Notes under the pieces: model-generated | The model's database searches: none | What the model was told of the DNA's origin: nothing | What the model saw: only the letters and a program-made list of their open reading frames with translations | Part shown: positions 9,180-16,788 of the stretch, piece after piece | How positions within the stretch are numbered: position 1 is the first letter of the stretch | How the letters are laid out: the number at the start of each line of letters is the position of its first letter | Assembly: GCF_937958065.1 (NCBI RefSeq) | Contig: NZ_CALFXI010000097.1 | Span: forward strand, 62,001-126,000 | DNA length: 64,000 nt | Source: an uncultured Steroidobacter sp. | GTDB lineage: Bacteria > Pseudomonadota > Gammaproteobacteria > Steroidobacterales > Steroidobacteraceae | Reading direction: 5' to 3' | Translations under genes and position numbers: made by a program

Positions 9180-9219
9180 GTTATACCGCCATACGATTCT
9201 AAATGCGAACGATTCCCGC
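9180..9219 (-). promoter_or_regulatory. Promoter with Fur-like box for the PepSY operon
   Basis: Reading the minus strand, TTCGCA and TATAAC (at 9185-9180) are separated by 18 bp and would start transcription about 20 nt before the PepSY ATG. The segment 9202-9219 (AATGCGAACGATTCCCGC) matches the 19-bp Fur consensus AATGAGAATGATTCTCATT at about 13 of 18 positions and overlaps the -35, the expected place for iron repression. The identification was made by eye. Confidence 0.5.
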
Positions 9220-9282
9220 CTGATAATGGTTTGCAGCAGCGTTAGGAGCGGGATCCGGAAATGGATCGCAGGAGTCTATCCT

Positions 9283-9436
9283 TTTGAATCTTAAGGACAA
9301 GTTGAGATTCAAACGGCGCAACAATCGCTACGACCACCAGGCGGGAGGCCTCGGAGAACCCCGGGTGCGAACCCATTCAGCGAACCCGCCCTGCCGACGC
9401 CGACTGGTGGCGGATGCGCCCTCCAATCGATTCAAA
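9283..9436 (+). ncRNA. Candidate structured RNA between PepSY gene and 9472 gene
   Basis: There is no convincing gene in 9154-9471, but the sequence folds in a nested way. TTTGAATC (9283-9290) can pair with GATTCAAA at 9429-9436, closing the whole element, or with an identical GATTCAAA at 9306-9313. Inside are GGCGCA/TGCGCC (9315-9320/9415-9420), CCACCAG/CTGGTGG (9334-9340/9404-9410), GCGGG/CCCGC (9341-9345/9385-9389), and GGGT-GCGA-ACCC (9363-9374), a GNRA tetraloop hairpin. The GNRA loop appears only on the plus strand, favouring plus transcription; GATAAT at 9222-9227 could be its -10. I recognise no known RNA family in it. Confidence 0.45.
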
Positions 9437-9471
9437 GTTCCGCAGCGACTGACGTCGCCCTTACTCCCGCG

Positions 9472-9792
9472 TTACTGACTTCGCTCAGGAGATGACTTCG
9501 CTTCCGGCGCCGGCTTGGGTTTGTTCTTCGCCGCCTCGCGCTTGGCTTCCTGCGGGCTGGTCATCGCCGGACTGGAGTGCGTGACGTGTTGAGGAGATTT
9601 ATCGGTGCGCTGCTGCGTCGGCGCATCCTCCCTGATGATTTCCTTCGCGACCTCCTGGCACTCGCTCTTCACCTCCCCCCTGGCCGACTCGCATTGTTTC
9701 AACACACTGCTTTTCGCGGGGTCTTCCGCGGCGCCGGCCGATACGAACCAACCACAACCCAACAGCACCGACAGCACAAGCTTCGAATTCAC
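9472..9792 (-). CDS. Small secreted hypothetical protein
   Basis: A 106-aa protein with a clear signal peptide (residues 1-22, MNSKLVLSVLLGCGWFVSAG then AAEDP). The mature part is charged and proline-rich, with two cysteines (VLKQCESARGEVKSECQE) that could form one disulphide and a Lys/Pro/Ala tail (EAKREAAKNKPKPAPEAKSS). I do not recognise the family. It stands alone: about 150 bp separates it from the acyl-CoA dehydrogenase stop upstream, and the candidate structured RNA lies downstream. Confidence 0.6.
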   Translation of the reverse strand: MNSKLVLSVLLGCGWFVSAGAAEDPAKSSVLKQCESARGEVKSECQEVAKEIIREDAPTQQRTDKSPQHVTHSSPAMTSPQEAKREAAKNKPKPAPEAKSSPERSQ

Positions 9793-9946
9793 GATGTGTC
9801 CCTCATCACTGCCTATGAGTACTACGCCCGTGCATCAGGCGCGGTTTCGAGGCAGCGCGGCGACGACCGTGTTTAGCTATGCGAAGGGTCGATGGCGCAT
9901 GTACGTCGCGCGCAAGCCGTCATTCCTGCATGACGTTTGCGATCGG

Positions 9947-11104
9947 TCACTTCAGCTTGCGCTCGTCCAGGCCGAGGTTGCGGCCGATGATTTCCTTCAT
10001 GATCTCCGAGCTCCCGGCGAAGATGCGTGACACGCGCGCCTCGGTGTACAGCCGGCTGATGCGATATTCATCCATGTAGCCGGCGCCGCCGTGCAGCTGT
10101 ACGCAAGCATCGACGACGCGGCCCTCGACTTCACTGGCGACCAGTTTCGCGCCAGCGACCTCGTCCGCGGTGAGTCGATCCGCATTGAATTCGAGCACGC
10201 ATTGGTCGACGAAGGTCTGTGCCGAATCGATCTCGGCGCGCAGCCCCGCCATCACGAAACGGCTGTTCTGAAAGGTGCCGACGGGCCGGCCGAACGCGCG
10301 GCGGTTCTGGATGAATTCGAGCGTGATATCGAACGCCGTCTGCGCCGCCGCCATCGAATCGATCGCGGCGATCAGGCGCTCGCCGACCAGAAAGCGTTGC
10401 AGATAAGAAAAACCCTGCGTGGCATCGCCCAGCACATTGCGCTTGGGAACGACCACGTTGTCGAAGAACAGCTCGGACGTGTCCTGCGCGTGCAGGCCCA
10501 TCTTGTGCAGCCGGTTGCCGCGCCGGAACCCCGGCATGTCGGCTTCGACCACGAACAAGCCGATGCCATAGCGCTGCTCGGGCACGGTACGCGCCGCCAC
10601 CACGATCAGATCGGCGAGCTGGCCGTTCGAGATATAGGTCTTGGAGCCATTCAGCAGCCAGTGATCGCCCCGATCCACCGCGGTGGATTTCATTCCGGCG
10701 AGATCGCTGCCGGATCCTGGCTCGGTCATCGCGACGGCGAGAATGTGCTCGCCGCTGGCGCACTTCGGCAGCCAGCGCTGCTTCTGTTCTTCATCGCCCA
10801 GCTCGCCCAGATACGGCGCCACCAGGCCCGAATGCAGATTGATGTAGAAGCCGGGCTCGCCGTGCCGGATGTTTTCCTCGTAGACGATCTGCTCGTAGCG
10901 GAAATCGTCGACGCCGGCGCCGCCGTAACGCTCGTCGGCCCACATCAGCAGATAGCCTTGCTCGCCAGCCTTGGTGTACGCCCAGCGATCGACATGCCCT
11001 TGCTCGCGCCAGCGCGCGGCATGCGGCCCGATCTCGTTCCGAAAGAAGCGGCGGACGGTGGCGCGAAACGCGTCGTGATCCGCATCGAAGATCAAGCGAC
11101 GCAT
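9947..11104 (-). CDS. Acyl-CoA dehydrogenase (long/branched-chain type)
   Basis: A 385-aa FAD-dependent flavoenzyme that introduces the alpha-beta double bond in an acyl-CoA. N-, middle (AVAMTEPGSGSDLAGMKSTA) and C-terminal (QNRRAFGRPVGTFQNSRFVM) domains are complete. The MCAD-type catalytic glutamate position near the C-terminus reads IFAGSSEIMKE, with Ala in place of Glu. A Glu is present in the LVGERLIAAI helix, as in long-chain and isovaleryl-CoA dehydrogenases, suggesting a long or branched substrate. It is the last gene of a four-gene operon (TonB receptor, thiolase, multifunctional enzyme, this gene) with a 3-bp gap upstream. Confidence 0.93.
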   Translation of the reverse strand: MRRLIFDADHDAFRATVRRFFRNEIGPHAARWREQGHVDRWAYTKAGEQGYLLMWADERYGGAGVDDFRYEQIVYEENIRHGEPGFYINLHSGLVAPYLGELGDEEQKQRWLPKCASGEHILAVAMTEPGSGSDLAGMKSTAVDRGDHWLLNGSKTYISNGQLADLIVVAARTVPEQRYGIGLFVVEADMPGFRRGNRLHKMGLHAQDTSELFFDNVVVPKRNVLGDATQGFSYLQRFLVGERLIAAIDSMAAAQTAFDITLEFIQNRRAFGRPVGTFQNSRFVMAGLRAEIDSAQTFVDQCVLEFNADRLTADEVAGAKLVASEVEGRVVDACVQLHGGAGYMDEYRISRLYTEARVSRIFAGSSEIMKEIIGRNLGLDERKLK

Positions 11105-11107
11105 GGC

Positions 11108-13273
11108 TCAGGCCGCAGCCGTGTGCGGCACAGCTGCCCGATAGAAATTCTCGCCCTGTTCGGCCCGTGCACGCAGCCAATCGGACGGGGCGAATCGCGA
11201 GCCATATTTCGCAGCCATGCGCTCCGCGTTGTCGACGAACTTCTCGAGTCCCACGGTTTCGATGAAAGACAGCGGCCCGCCGGTCCAGGCCGGGAATCCC
11301 CAGCCCAGCAACGCGCCGATATCCGCGTCGGCCGGATGGGTCAGCACGCCTTCTTCCAGGCAGCGCGCGGTCTCGATGGCCTGGATGTACAGCAGGCGAT
11401 CGCGAACCTCGCCGATCTCCGGTTGACGGCGCGCCGGCGGAAATGCCGCCGACAAACCCGGCCACAAATGTTTCGGCGCATCCGCCGGATACTCGTAGAA
11501 GCCGCCGCCCGCGCGACGACCCGGCCGCTTGATCTCGTACAGCATGCGACGCATGACATCGTAAGCGCACGGCCGCACATAGTTCGCGCCGAGCGCCGCT
11601 TCCGCCTCCTGCACGATCTTCCACGGCAGCTCGATCGTCACCTCATCGAGCAACGCCAGCGGGCCGACCGGAAAGCCAGCCGCAATGGCTGCGTTCTCGA
11701 TCCGCGCCGGCTCGATTCCCTCTTCCAGCATTCGCATGCCTTCATGAATGAAGGTCTGGAACACGCGGCTGGTGTAGAAGCCGCGCGAATCGTTGACCAC
11801 GATGGGTGTCATGCGCAGTTGCGCGATGAAGTCCAGCGACTTCGCCAAGGTTTCCTGGCTGGTGTGCTTGCCCAGGATGACTTCGACCAGCGGCATCCGA
11901 TCCACCGGCGAGAAGAAATGCAAGCCGATGAACTGCGCCGGACGCCTGGACGCTTCCGCCAGTTTGGTGATGGGCAGAGTCGACGTGTTGCTCGCAAAAA
12001 TCGCCGAGTCCGCCAGCACCGCTTCGGCACGTTTGGTCACGTCCGCCTTGATGGCAACGTCCTCGAAGACCGCTTCGACGACCAGCTCGCAACCCGCGAG
12101 ATCTGCGTAATCGGTCGTCGGCTTGATGCGCGCGAGGATGGCATCCGCCGCCTCTTTCGTTTGCTTGCCTCGCTCCACCGCCTTCGCGAGCAACTTCGCC
12201 GAGTATTGCTTGCCCTTCTCCGCCTGCTCCTGCGTGCTGTCCAACAACACCACATCAATGCCGGCCACCGCCGACACGTAAGCGATGCCCGAGCCCATCA
12301 TGCCCGCACCGAGCACTCCGACGCGCGTGACCTTGGACTTGGCGACGTCCTGCGGACGACGCGCCAGCTTGGTCGCTTCGCCACGATTCACGAAGCTGGT
12401 GCGAATCAGATTTCGCGCGACGGGATCGCACAGCAAGCGCGCGAAGTGCTTCGACTCCACTTGCAACGCCTTGTCGAACGGCAACAGCGTGCCCTGAAAC
12501 AGACAATCCAGGATGGCGATGGGTGCCGGATAGTTGCGACGAGTGCTGGCGGCCAGTTGCGCCGGCCGCTCGCTCATCACCTTGACGATCGTGGGATTCA
12601 GCAGACCATTGCTGCCGCGATAGCCTTTGACGTCCCAGGCACGAACGGCGTTCGGTGATTTCAACAACCACTCGCGAGCTGCACTCAGCAGCTGCGCCGC
12701 AGGCACGACCTGATCCACCATGCCGAGTTGCAACGCCTCGGCCGGCGGCACCTGGCGGCCTTCGAGCAGCAACGCCGCCGCCTTCTCGACACCCACCATG
12801 CGAGCGAGTCGTTGCGTGCCCCCCGAGCCAGGCAGCAAACCGACGGTGACTTCGGGCAATCCCACGACTGCTTTGGGATCGTCGACGATGACCCGGTGAT
12901 GACAGGCGAGCGCCAGCTCATAGCCCCCGCCCAAGGCGAGCCCATTGATCGCAGCGACGAACGGCTTGCCGCAGGTTTCCATGCGTCGATGCATTTGCAC
13001 CGAGGGCTTCTGACTGAACGCGTACGCCTGTTTCAGCGTCAACGCGCCACCGGCGATGCCCAGAATGTATTTGAGATCCGCGCCGGCCATGAACGCCGGC
13101 TTGGCGGAGGTGATGATCGCGCCCTTGATGGCTGCGTCGCCCGCGACGCGCTCGATCGCGGCGATCATGTCGTCGATGAACTGTGGCGATACCACGTTCA
13201 TGGGCTTGTCGGCAGCATCCAAAGTAATCAGCGCGATGCCCTCGGCATCCACGTCGAGCCGTAACGTCTTCAT
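11108..13273 (-). CDS. Multifunctional enoyl-CoA hydratase / 3-hydroxyacyl-CoA dehydrogenase
   Basis: A 721-aa FadB/FadJ-type fusion. The crotonase domain spans about residues 1-190 (AGADLKYIL, NGLALGGGYELALACHHRV, GLPEVTVGLLPGSGGTQRLA). The NAD-binding 3-hydroxyacyl-CoA dehydrogenase domain begins near 310 (VGVLGAGMMGSGIAYVSAVA) with the catalytic-His motif HFFSPVDRMPLVEV, and two C-terminal HCDH domains follow (RVFQTFIHEGMRMLEEG; GWGFPAWTGGPLSFIE). It catalyses hydration and oxidation in beta-oxidation. I chose ATG 13273 because the longer frame adds only a non-homologous MGWAPPPL stretch. The gap to the thiolase stop upstream is 4 bp. Confidence 0.94.
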   Translation of the reverse strand: MKTLRLDVDAEGIALITLDAADKPMNVVSPQFIDDMIAAIERVAGDAAIKGAIITSAKPAFMAGADLKYILGIAGGALTLKQAYAFSQKPSVQMHRRMETCGKPFVAAINGLALGGGYELALACHHRVIVDDPKAVVGLPEVTVGLLPGSGGTQRLARMVGVEKAAALLLEGRQVPPAEALQLGMVDQVVPAAQLLSAAREWLLKSPNAVRAWDVKGYRGSNGLLNPTIVKVMSERPAQLAASTRRNYPAPIAILDCLFQGTLLPFDKALQVESKHFARLLCDPVARNLIRTSFVNRGEATKLARRPQDVAKSKVTRVGVLGAGMMGSGIAYVSAVAGIDVVLLDSTQEQAEKGKQYSAKLLAKAVERGKQTKEAADAILARIKPTTDYADLAGCELVVEAVFEDVAIKADVTKRAEAVLADSAIFASNTSTLPITKLAEASRRPAQFIGLHFFSPVDRMPLVEVILGKHTSQETLAKSLDFIAQLRMTPIVVNDSRGFYTSRVFQTFIHEGMRMLEEGIEPARIENAAIAAGFPVGPLALLDEVTIELPWKIVQEAEAALGANYVRPCAYDVMRRMLYEIKRPGRRAGGGFYEYPADAPKHLWPGLSAAFPPARRQPEIGEVRDRLLYIQAIETARCLEEGVLTHPADADIGALLGWGFPAWTGGPLSFIETVGLEKFVDNAERMAAKYGSRFAPSDWLRARAEQGENFYRAAVPHTAAA

Positions 13274-13277
13274 CCGG

Positions 13278-14483
13278 TCAAACCCTTTCGATAATGGTGG
13301 CGGTGCCCAGCCCATTACCCGCGCACAGCGTGATCAAGGCGGTATTCAGGTCCCGCCGCTCCAGTTCATCCAGCACGATGCCAAGAATGATCGCGCCGGT
13401 GGCCCCGAGCGGATGGCCCATCGCGATCGCGCCCCCGTTGACATTCACTTTCTGCGGATCGAGATCGAGCGCCCGCATGTAACGCAGCACCACGGCAGCG
13501 AACGCCTCGTTGATCTCGAACAGGTCGATGTTGTCGAGCGACATGCCACAACGCTTGAGCAGCTTGTGCGTGACCGCCGCGGGCGCGGTCAGCATGATCG
13601 TCGGCTCGCTGCCGATGGACGTGAATGCCATGATACGCGCGCGTGGCTTCAAGCCGGTGCGCTCGCCGAATGCTTTGTTTCCAACCAGCACTGCCGCCGC
13701 CCCGTCGACGATGCCGCTGGAATTGCCGCCGTGATGTACGTGCCGCACCGCTTCGATCTGCGGGTACTTCTGCATGGCCACGGCATCGAAGCCCATCTGC
13801 CCCAGCCCCACGAACGAAGGCTTGAGCTTGGCGAGCGCTTCGCGCGTCGTGTCGGGCCGCATGTGCTCGTCGTGATCCAGCACGACTTCGCCGATCAGAT
13901 CGCGGACCGGAACGATGGCCTTGCGAAATCGTCCTTGCTGCCAGGCTATGGCCGCACGGCGCTGGCTCTCGACCGCGTAGTCGTCGACGTCTTCACGCGT
14001 GAATCCATCGAGCGTCGCGATCACGTCGGCGCCGATCCCCTGAGGCGCAAAATAGTTGTGATAAGCAAACCAGGGATCAGCCGACCAGGCGCCGCTATCG
14101 GCACCCATCACGGTACGCGACATCGATTCGACGCCGCCGCCGATGGCTGCGTCGGCAGCGCCCGTCATCACTTGCGCCGCCGCTGCGTTCACCGCTTCCA
14201 GGGCAGAAGCACAGAACCGATGCACCTGTTGCCCGGCGACAGTCTGCGCATAGTCTGCCGCCAGCACCGCCGCCCTGCCGATGTTTCCACCCTGCTCGCC
14301 CACCGGCTGCGCGCAGCCGAGCACGACATCATCTATCAAAGCCGTATCGAGCTGGTTGCGCTCGGCCAGGGCTCGCAGGACCTGAGCGGCCAGCTGCACG
14401 GATGTGATCTCGTGCAGCGAACCATCGGGCCGGCCCTTGCCGCGCGGCGTCCGGGCGTGATCGAAAATAAACGCGTCAGTCAT
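13278..14483 (-). CDS. Acetyl-CoA acyltransferase (thiolase)
   Basis: A 401-aa degradative thiolase that releases acetyl-CoA (or propionyl-CoA) from a 3-ketoacyl-CoA. The nucleophile C91 sits in HRFCASALEAVN, H357 in AMGHPLGATG and the second cysteine C387 in LITLCAGNGLG, so all catalytic residues are present. It is the second gene of the operon, 8 bp after the TonB receptor and 4 bp before the multifunctional enzyme. With those genes and the acyl-CoA dehydrogenase it forms a complete beta-oxidation spiral. Confidence 0.95.
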   Translation of the reverse strand: MTDAFIFDHARTPRGKGRPDGSLHEITSVQLAAQVLRALAERNQLDTALIDDVVLGCAQPVGEQGGNIGRAAVLAADYAQTVAGQQVHRFCASALEAVNAAAAQVMTGAADAAIGGGVESMSRTVMGADSGAWSADPWFAYHNYFAPQGIGADVIATLDGFTREDVDDYAVESQRRAAIAWQQGRFRKAIVPVRDLIGEVVLDHDEHMRPDTTREALAKLKPSFVGLGQMGFDAVAMQKYPQIEAVRHVHHGGNSSGIVDGAAAVLVGNKAFGERTGLKPRARIMAFTSIGSEPTIMLTAPAAVTHKLLKRCGMSLDNIDLFEINEAFAAVVLRYMRALDLDPQKVNVNGGAIAMGHPLGATGAIILGIVLDELERRDLNTALITLCAGNGLGTATIIERV

Positions 14484-14491
14484 GGTATCCG

Positions 14492-16687
14492 TCAGAAGTC
14501 ATAGCCGATGCGCACGCCCCAGGTGAGGGGCGCGCCGATGAACCGATTGGCGCCGAGCGCGCCCAGCGTGGAACCCCAGATGGAATATTCCTCCTTGGTG
14601 AGGTTCTTGCCGAACAGCGACACCTTCCATTTCCGATTCAGGGTTTCGTAGTCGACACTCGCATCCACCAGCGTGTAGGCCGGACCGGAGACGGTGTTGG
14701 CGTCGTTGAAATATTCCTTGTCGGTGTAGGTCACACCGCCGCGCAACGACAGGGTGCCGAGCTGATCCAGGTTGAAAGTATAGGTAGCGCTGGCAGCCGC
14801 GGTGTTTTCGGGCACGCGCACGAAGGCCAGATTGGTGTCGAAGCCGGCGACCGCGGAGTCGTAACTGGCGTCGGTGTAGCCGTAACCGGCCGTCAGCACC
14901 AGATGATCCGTGACCTGGGCGACCACATCGAGCTCGATGCCCTGAATGGTGGCGTCGGCGACGTTGAACGTCGACTGCACCACGCCGAACACCGGATCGA
15001 CACCCAGCACCGTGCGCTGCAGATCTTTGTACTTGTTGACGTAGCCGGCGGCGTTCAGGCGCACCAGGCCGTCCAGCAGCTCGCCTTTGTAGCCCAGCTC
15101 GAACGCAGTCACTTCTTCGGCGTCGAACGGCTCGAAGAGAGGATTGCCGCGCAGACTGTAGCCACCGCTACGGAAGCCGCGCGTCGCGCTTGCATACATC
15201 ATGTGCCCGTCGACTGGTCTGAAGCCGAGCACCACCTTCGGCGAGAAGTCGCTCCAGGTGTGCTCATCGCTCGGTCCGTACGGGAACACGCAATCCTCGA
15301 AGCCGTAGATCGTGCCGTCGGCGCACAAATTCGCGGTCGGCGTGAACGGCACGCTCTTCGCTTCCTTGGTCTCTTCGGTGTAACGGGCGCCGAGCGTCAA
15401 CGTCCAGCGATCCGCGAGCTTGATGTCGGCTTCGCCGAAGGCGGCGTAGGATTTCTGATCCAGATTGGCGCGTGTCAAGGTGAGGGTCGTGTGCCGATTC
15501 AGATCGCGCCCTTCGGTGTGCGTATATTCCTGGGTGAAGTAGTACAGACCGGCGGTGAAGTTCACGCGCCCGTCAAAGTCGGAGGAATACAGCAGCTCCT
15601 GGCTGAACTGATGCTGGTCGAACAGGATGGACTGGTTGAAATAGCTGAACTGCGAGCCGTCGAAATCGGTGGTGTTGTCCACCTCGACGTCCCGATAGCC
15701 GGTGATCGAAGTGAACTTGCCGGCCAGCACTTCCCAGTTCAGCTCCAGCACGCCCATGTTGACTTCGATCTTGGAGTAGCCGGGATTGTCCAGCTGCACG
15801 CTCCACCAGTCGCGCGGCTGACGGAAGCCATCGTTGTACGGACCGTTGCCCGGCGTCTCCCAGCCGACCGCCGCGGTGGAATCGCCGTCCTGCTGGTAGT
15901 TCTCCAGGATCAGCGACGCTTCGAAGTTGTCGGTGGGCGTCGCGAGCAGCGTGCCGCGCACCAGCGTCGAATCGTTCTCGCCGAAATCCTTGCCGGTGGC
16001 GAGGTTGTGATAATAGCCGTCCAGGTTGCGATCCAGCACCGACAGCTTGACCGCGAGCTTGTCCTGGATCAGCGGAGCTTCGATCTTGCCCGACAGGTCG
16101 AAGCGGCCGTAGTTGCCAACGACGGTCTGCGCCGCGAAGTCGAAATCTCCCGTCGGCCGCGCTGTGCGCACCAGTACCGCGCCGCCCGTGACGTTGCGGC
16201 CGAACAATGTTCCCTGCGGGCCGCGCAGAATTTCGATGGATTCCACGTCGAACGTGTCGAGCATCGCGCCATAGTTCGAGCCCCAGTAAACGCCGTCCTG
16301 CACGATGCCGACCGCGGGCTCATCCGATGGCGTCGTGCCCGAGACGCCCATGCCGCGAATCGTGAAGTTCTGCCCGCCCACCTGGCTGGTGGGCTTCAGG
16401 CCCACACTGGGCGCGAGCTTGCCGATGTCGTCGAGATTGTCCGCGAACACTGCGTCGAGCTGTTGCGCACCGAACGCGGAGATCGCGATGGGCGTGTCTT
16501 CGGCCGCTTCGTTCGTGGCACGCTTGCGCGCGCTCACCATCACGGTTTCCAGCAACACCGAGGTGGTGTTCACCGCTTGGCCCTCCGTCTGTGCATGCGT
16601 CAACGACACCGGCACGACAGATGCAGCAAAACCAAGCGTCGCAAACTGCAGGGCGGCGGCGCTGATTCGCTTCTTGTAATGACTCAT
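14492..16687 (-). CDS. TonB-dependent receptor heading a beta-oxidation operon
   Basis: A 731-aa outer-membrane transporter with a signal peptide (about residues 1-32, ending VSLTHA), plug motifs (VMVSARKRATNEAAEDTPIA, ILRGPQGTLFGRNVTGGA) and a barrel ending WGVRIGYDF. The ATG at 16687 is preferred over a GTG at 16696 because GAGG lies 8 nt upstream of it. Being the first gene of an operon with thiolase, hydratase/dehydrogenase and acyl-CoA dehydrogenase, it probably imports the substrate those enzymes degrade. It carries the palindromic operator 68 bp upstream and a TAGTTT -10-like hexamer at 16732-16727. Confidence 0.93.
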   Translation of the reverse strand: MSHYKKRISAAALQFATLGFAASVVPVSLTHAQTEGQAVNTTSVLLETVMVSARKRATNEAAEDTPIAISAFGAQQLDAVFADNLDDIGKLAPSVGLKPTSQVGGQNFTIRGMGVSGTTPSDEPAVGIVQDGVYWGSNYGAMLDTFDVESIEILRGPQGTLFGRNVTGGAVLVRTARPTGDFDFAAQTVVGNYGRFDLSGKIEAPLIQDKLAVKLSVLDRNLDGYYHNLATGKDFGENDSTLVRGTLLATPTDNFEASLILENYQQDGDSTAAVGWETPGNGPYNDGFRQPRDWWSVQLDNPGYSKIEVNMGVLELNWEVLAGKFTSITGYRDVEVDNTTDFDGSQFSYFNQSILFDQHQFSQELLYSSDFDGRVNFTAGLYYFTQEYTHTEGRDLNRHTTLTLTRANLDQKSYAAFGEADIKLADRWTLTLGARYTEETKEAKSVPFTPTANLCADGTIYGFEDCVFPYGPSDEHTWSDFSPKVVLGFRPVDGHMMYASATRGFRSGGYSLRGNPLFEPFDAEEVTAFELGYKGELLDGLVRLNAAGYVNKYKDLQRTVLGVDPVFGVVQSTFNVADATIQGIELDVVAQVTDHLVLTAGYGYTDASYDSAVAGFDTNLAFVRVPENTAAASATYTFNLDQLGTLSLRGGVTYTDKEYFNDANTVSGPAYTLVDASVDYETLNRKWKVSLFGKNLTKEEYSIWGSTLGALGANRFIGAPLTWGVRIGYDF

Positions 16688-16754
16688 CCCCCTCACCTCG
16701 GTCTGTCTGAAAACGTTTCGGCACTCAAACTAGGCGTTGACGTGCACGAGCAAA

Positions 16755-16770
16755 CCTACCCAAAGATAGG
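16755..16770 (-). promoter_or_regulatory. Palindromic operator, copy 1 (CCTATC-N4-GATAGG type)
   Basis: CCTACCCAAAGATAGG matches the reverse form of the 16-bp palindrome found at 18219, 32874 and 38231 at 14 of 16 positions. Its centre is 33 bp from the centre of TAGTTT (16732-16727), a plausible -10 for the receptor operon, which places the operator at about -42. It is the weakest copy but is correctly placed and spaced. Confidence 0.55.
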
Positions 16771-16788
16771 CCGGGATAGATTCGATAC

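Noticed and set aside
9360..9385. tRNA-like T-arm (GGGTTCGCACCC on the minus strand)
   Set aside because: No acceptor, D or anticodon arms can be drawn and the T-loop lacks the invariant A; it is better explained by the nested hairpins.
9284..9478. 64-aa plus-strand open frame across the structured RNA candidate
   Set aside because: The product is Arg/Pro-rich, without a family, and its span is explained by RNA-like base pairing.
10091..12658. 855-aa plus-strand open frame opposite the acyl-CoA dehydrogenase and multifunctional enzyme genes
   Set aside because: It spans two real genes on the other strand and has low-complexity Arg/His/Asp composition with no domain.
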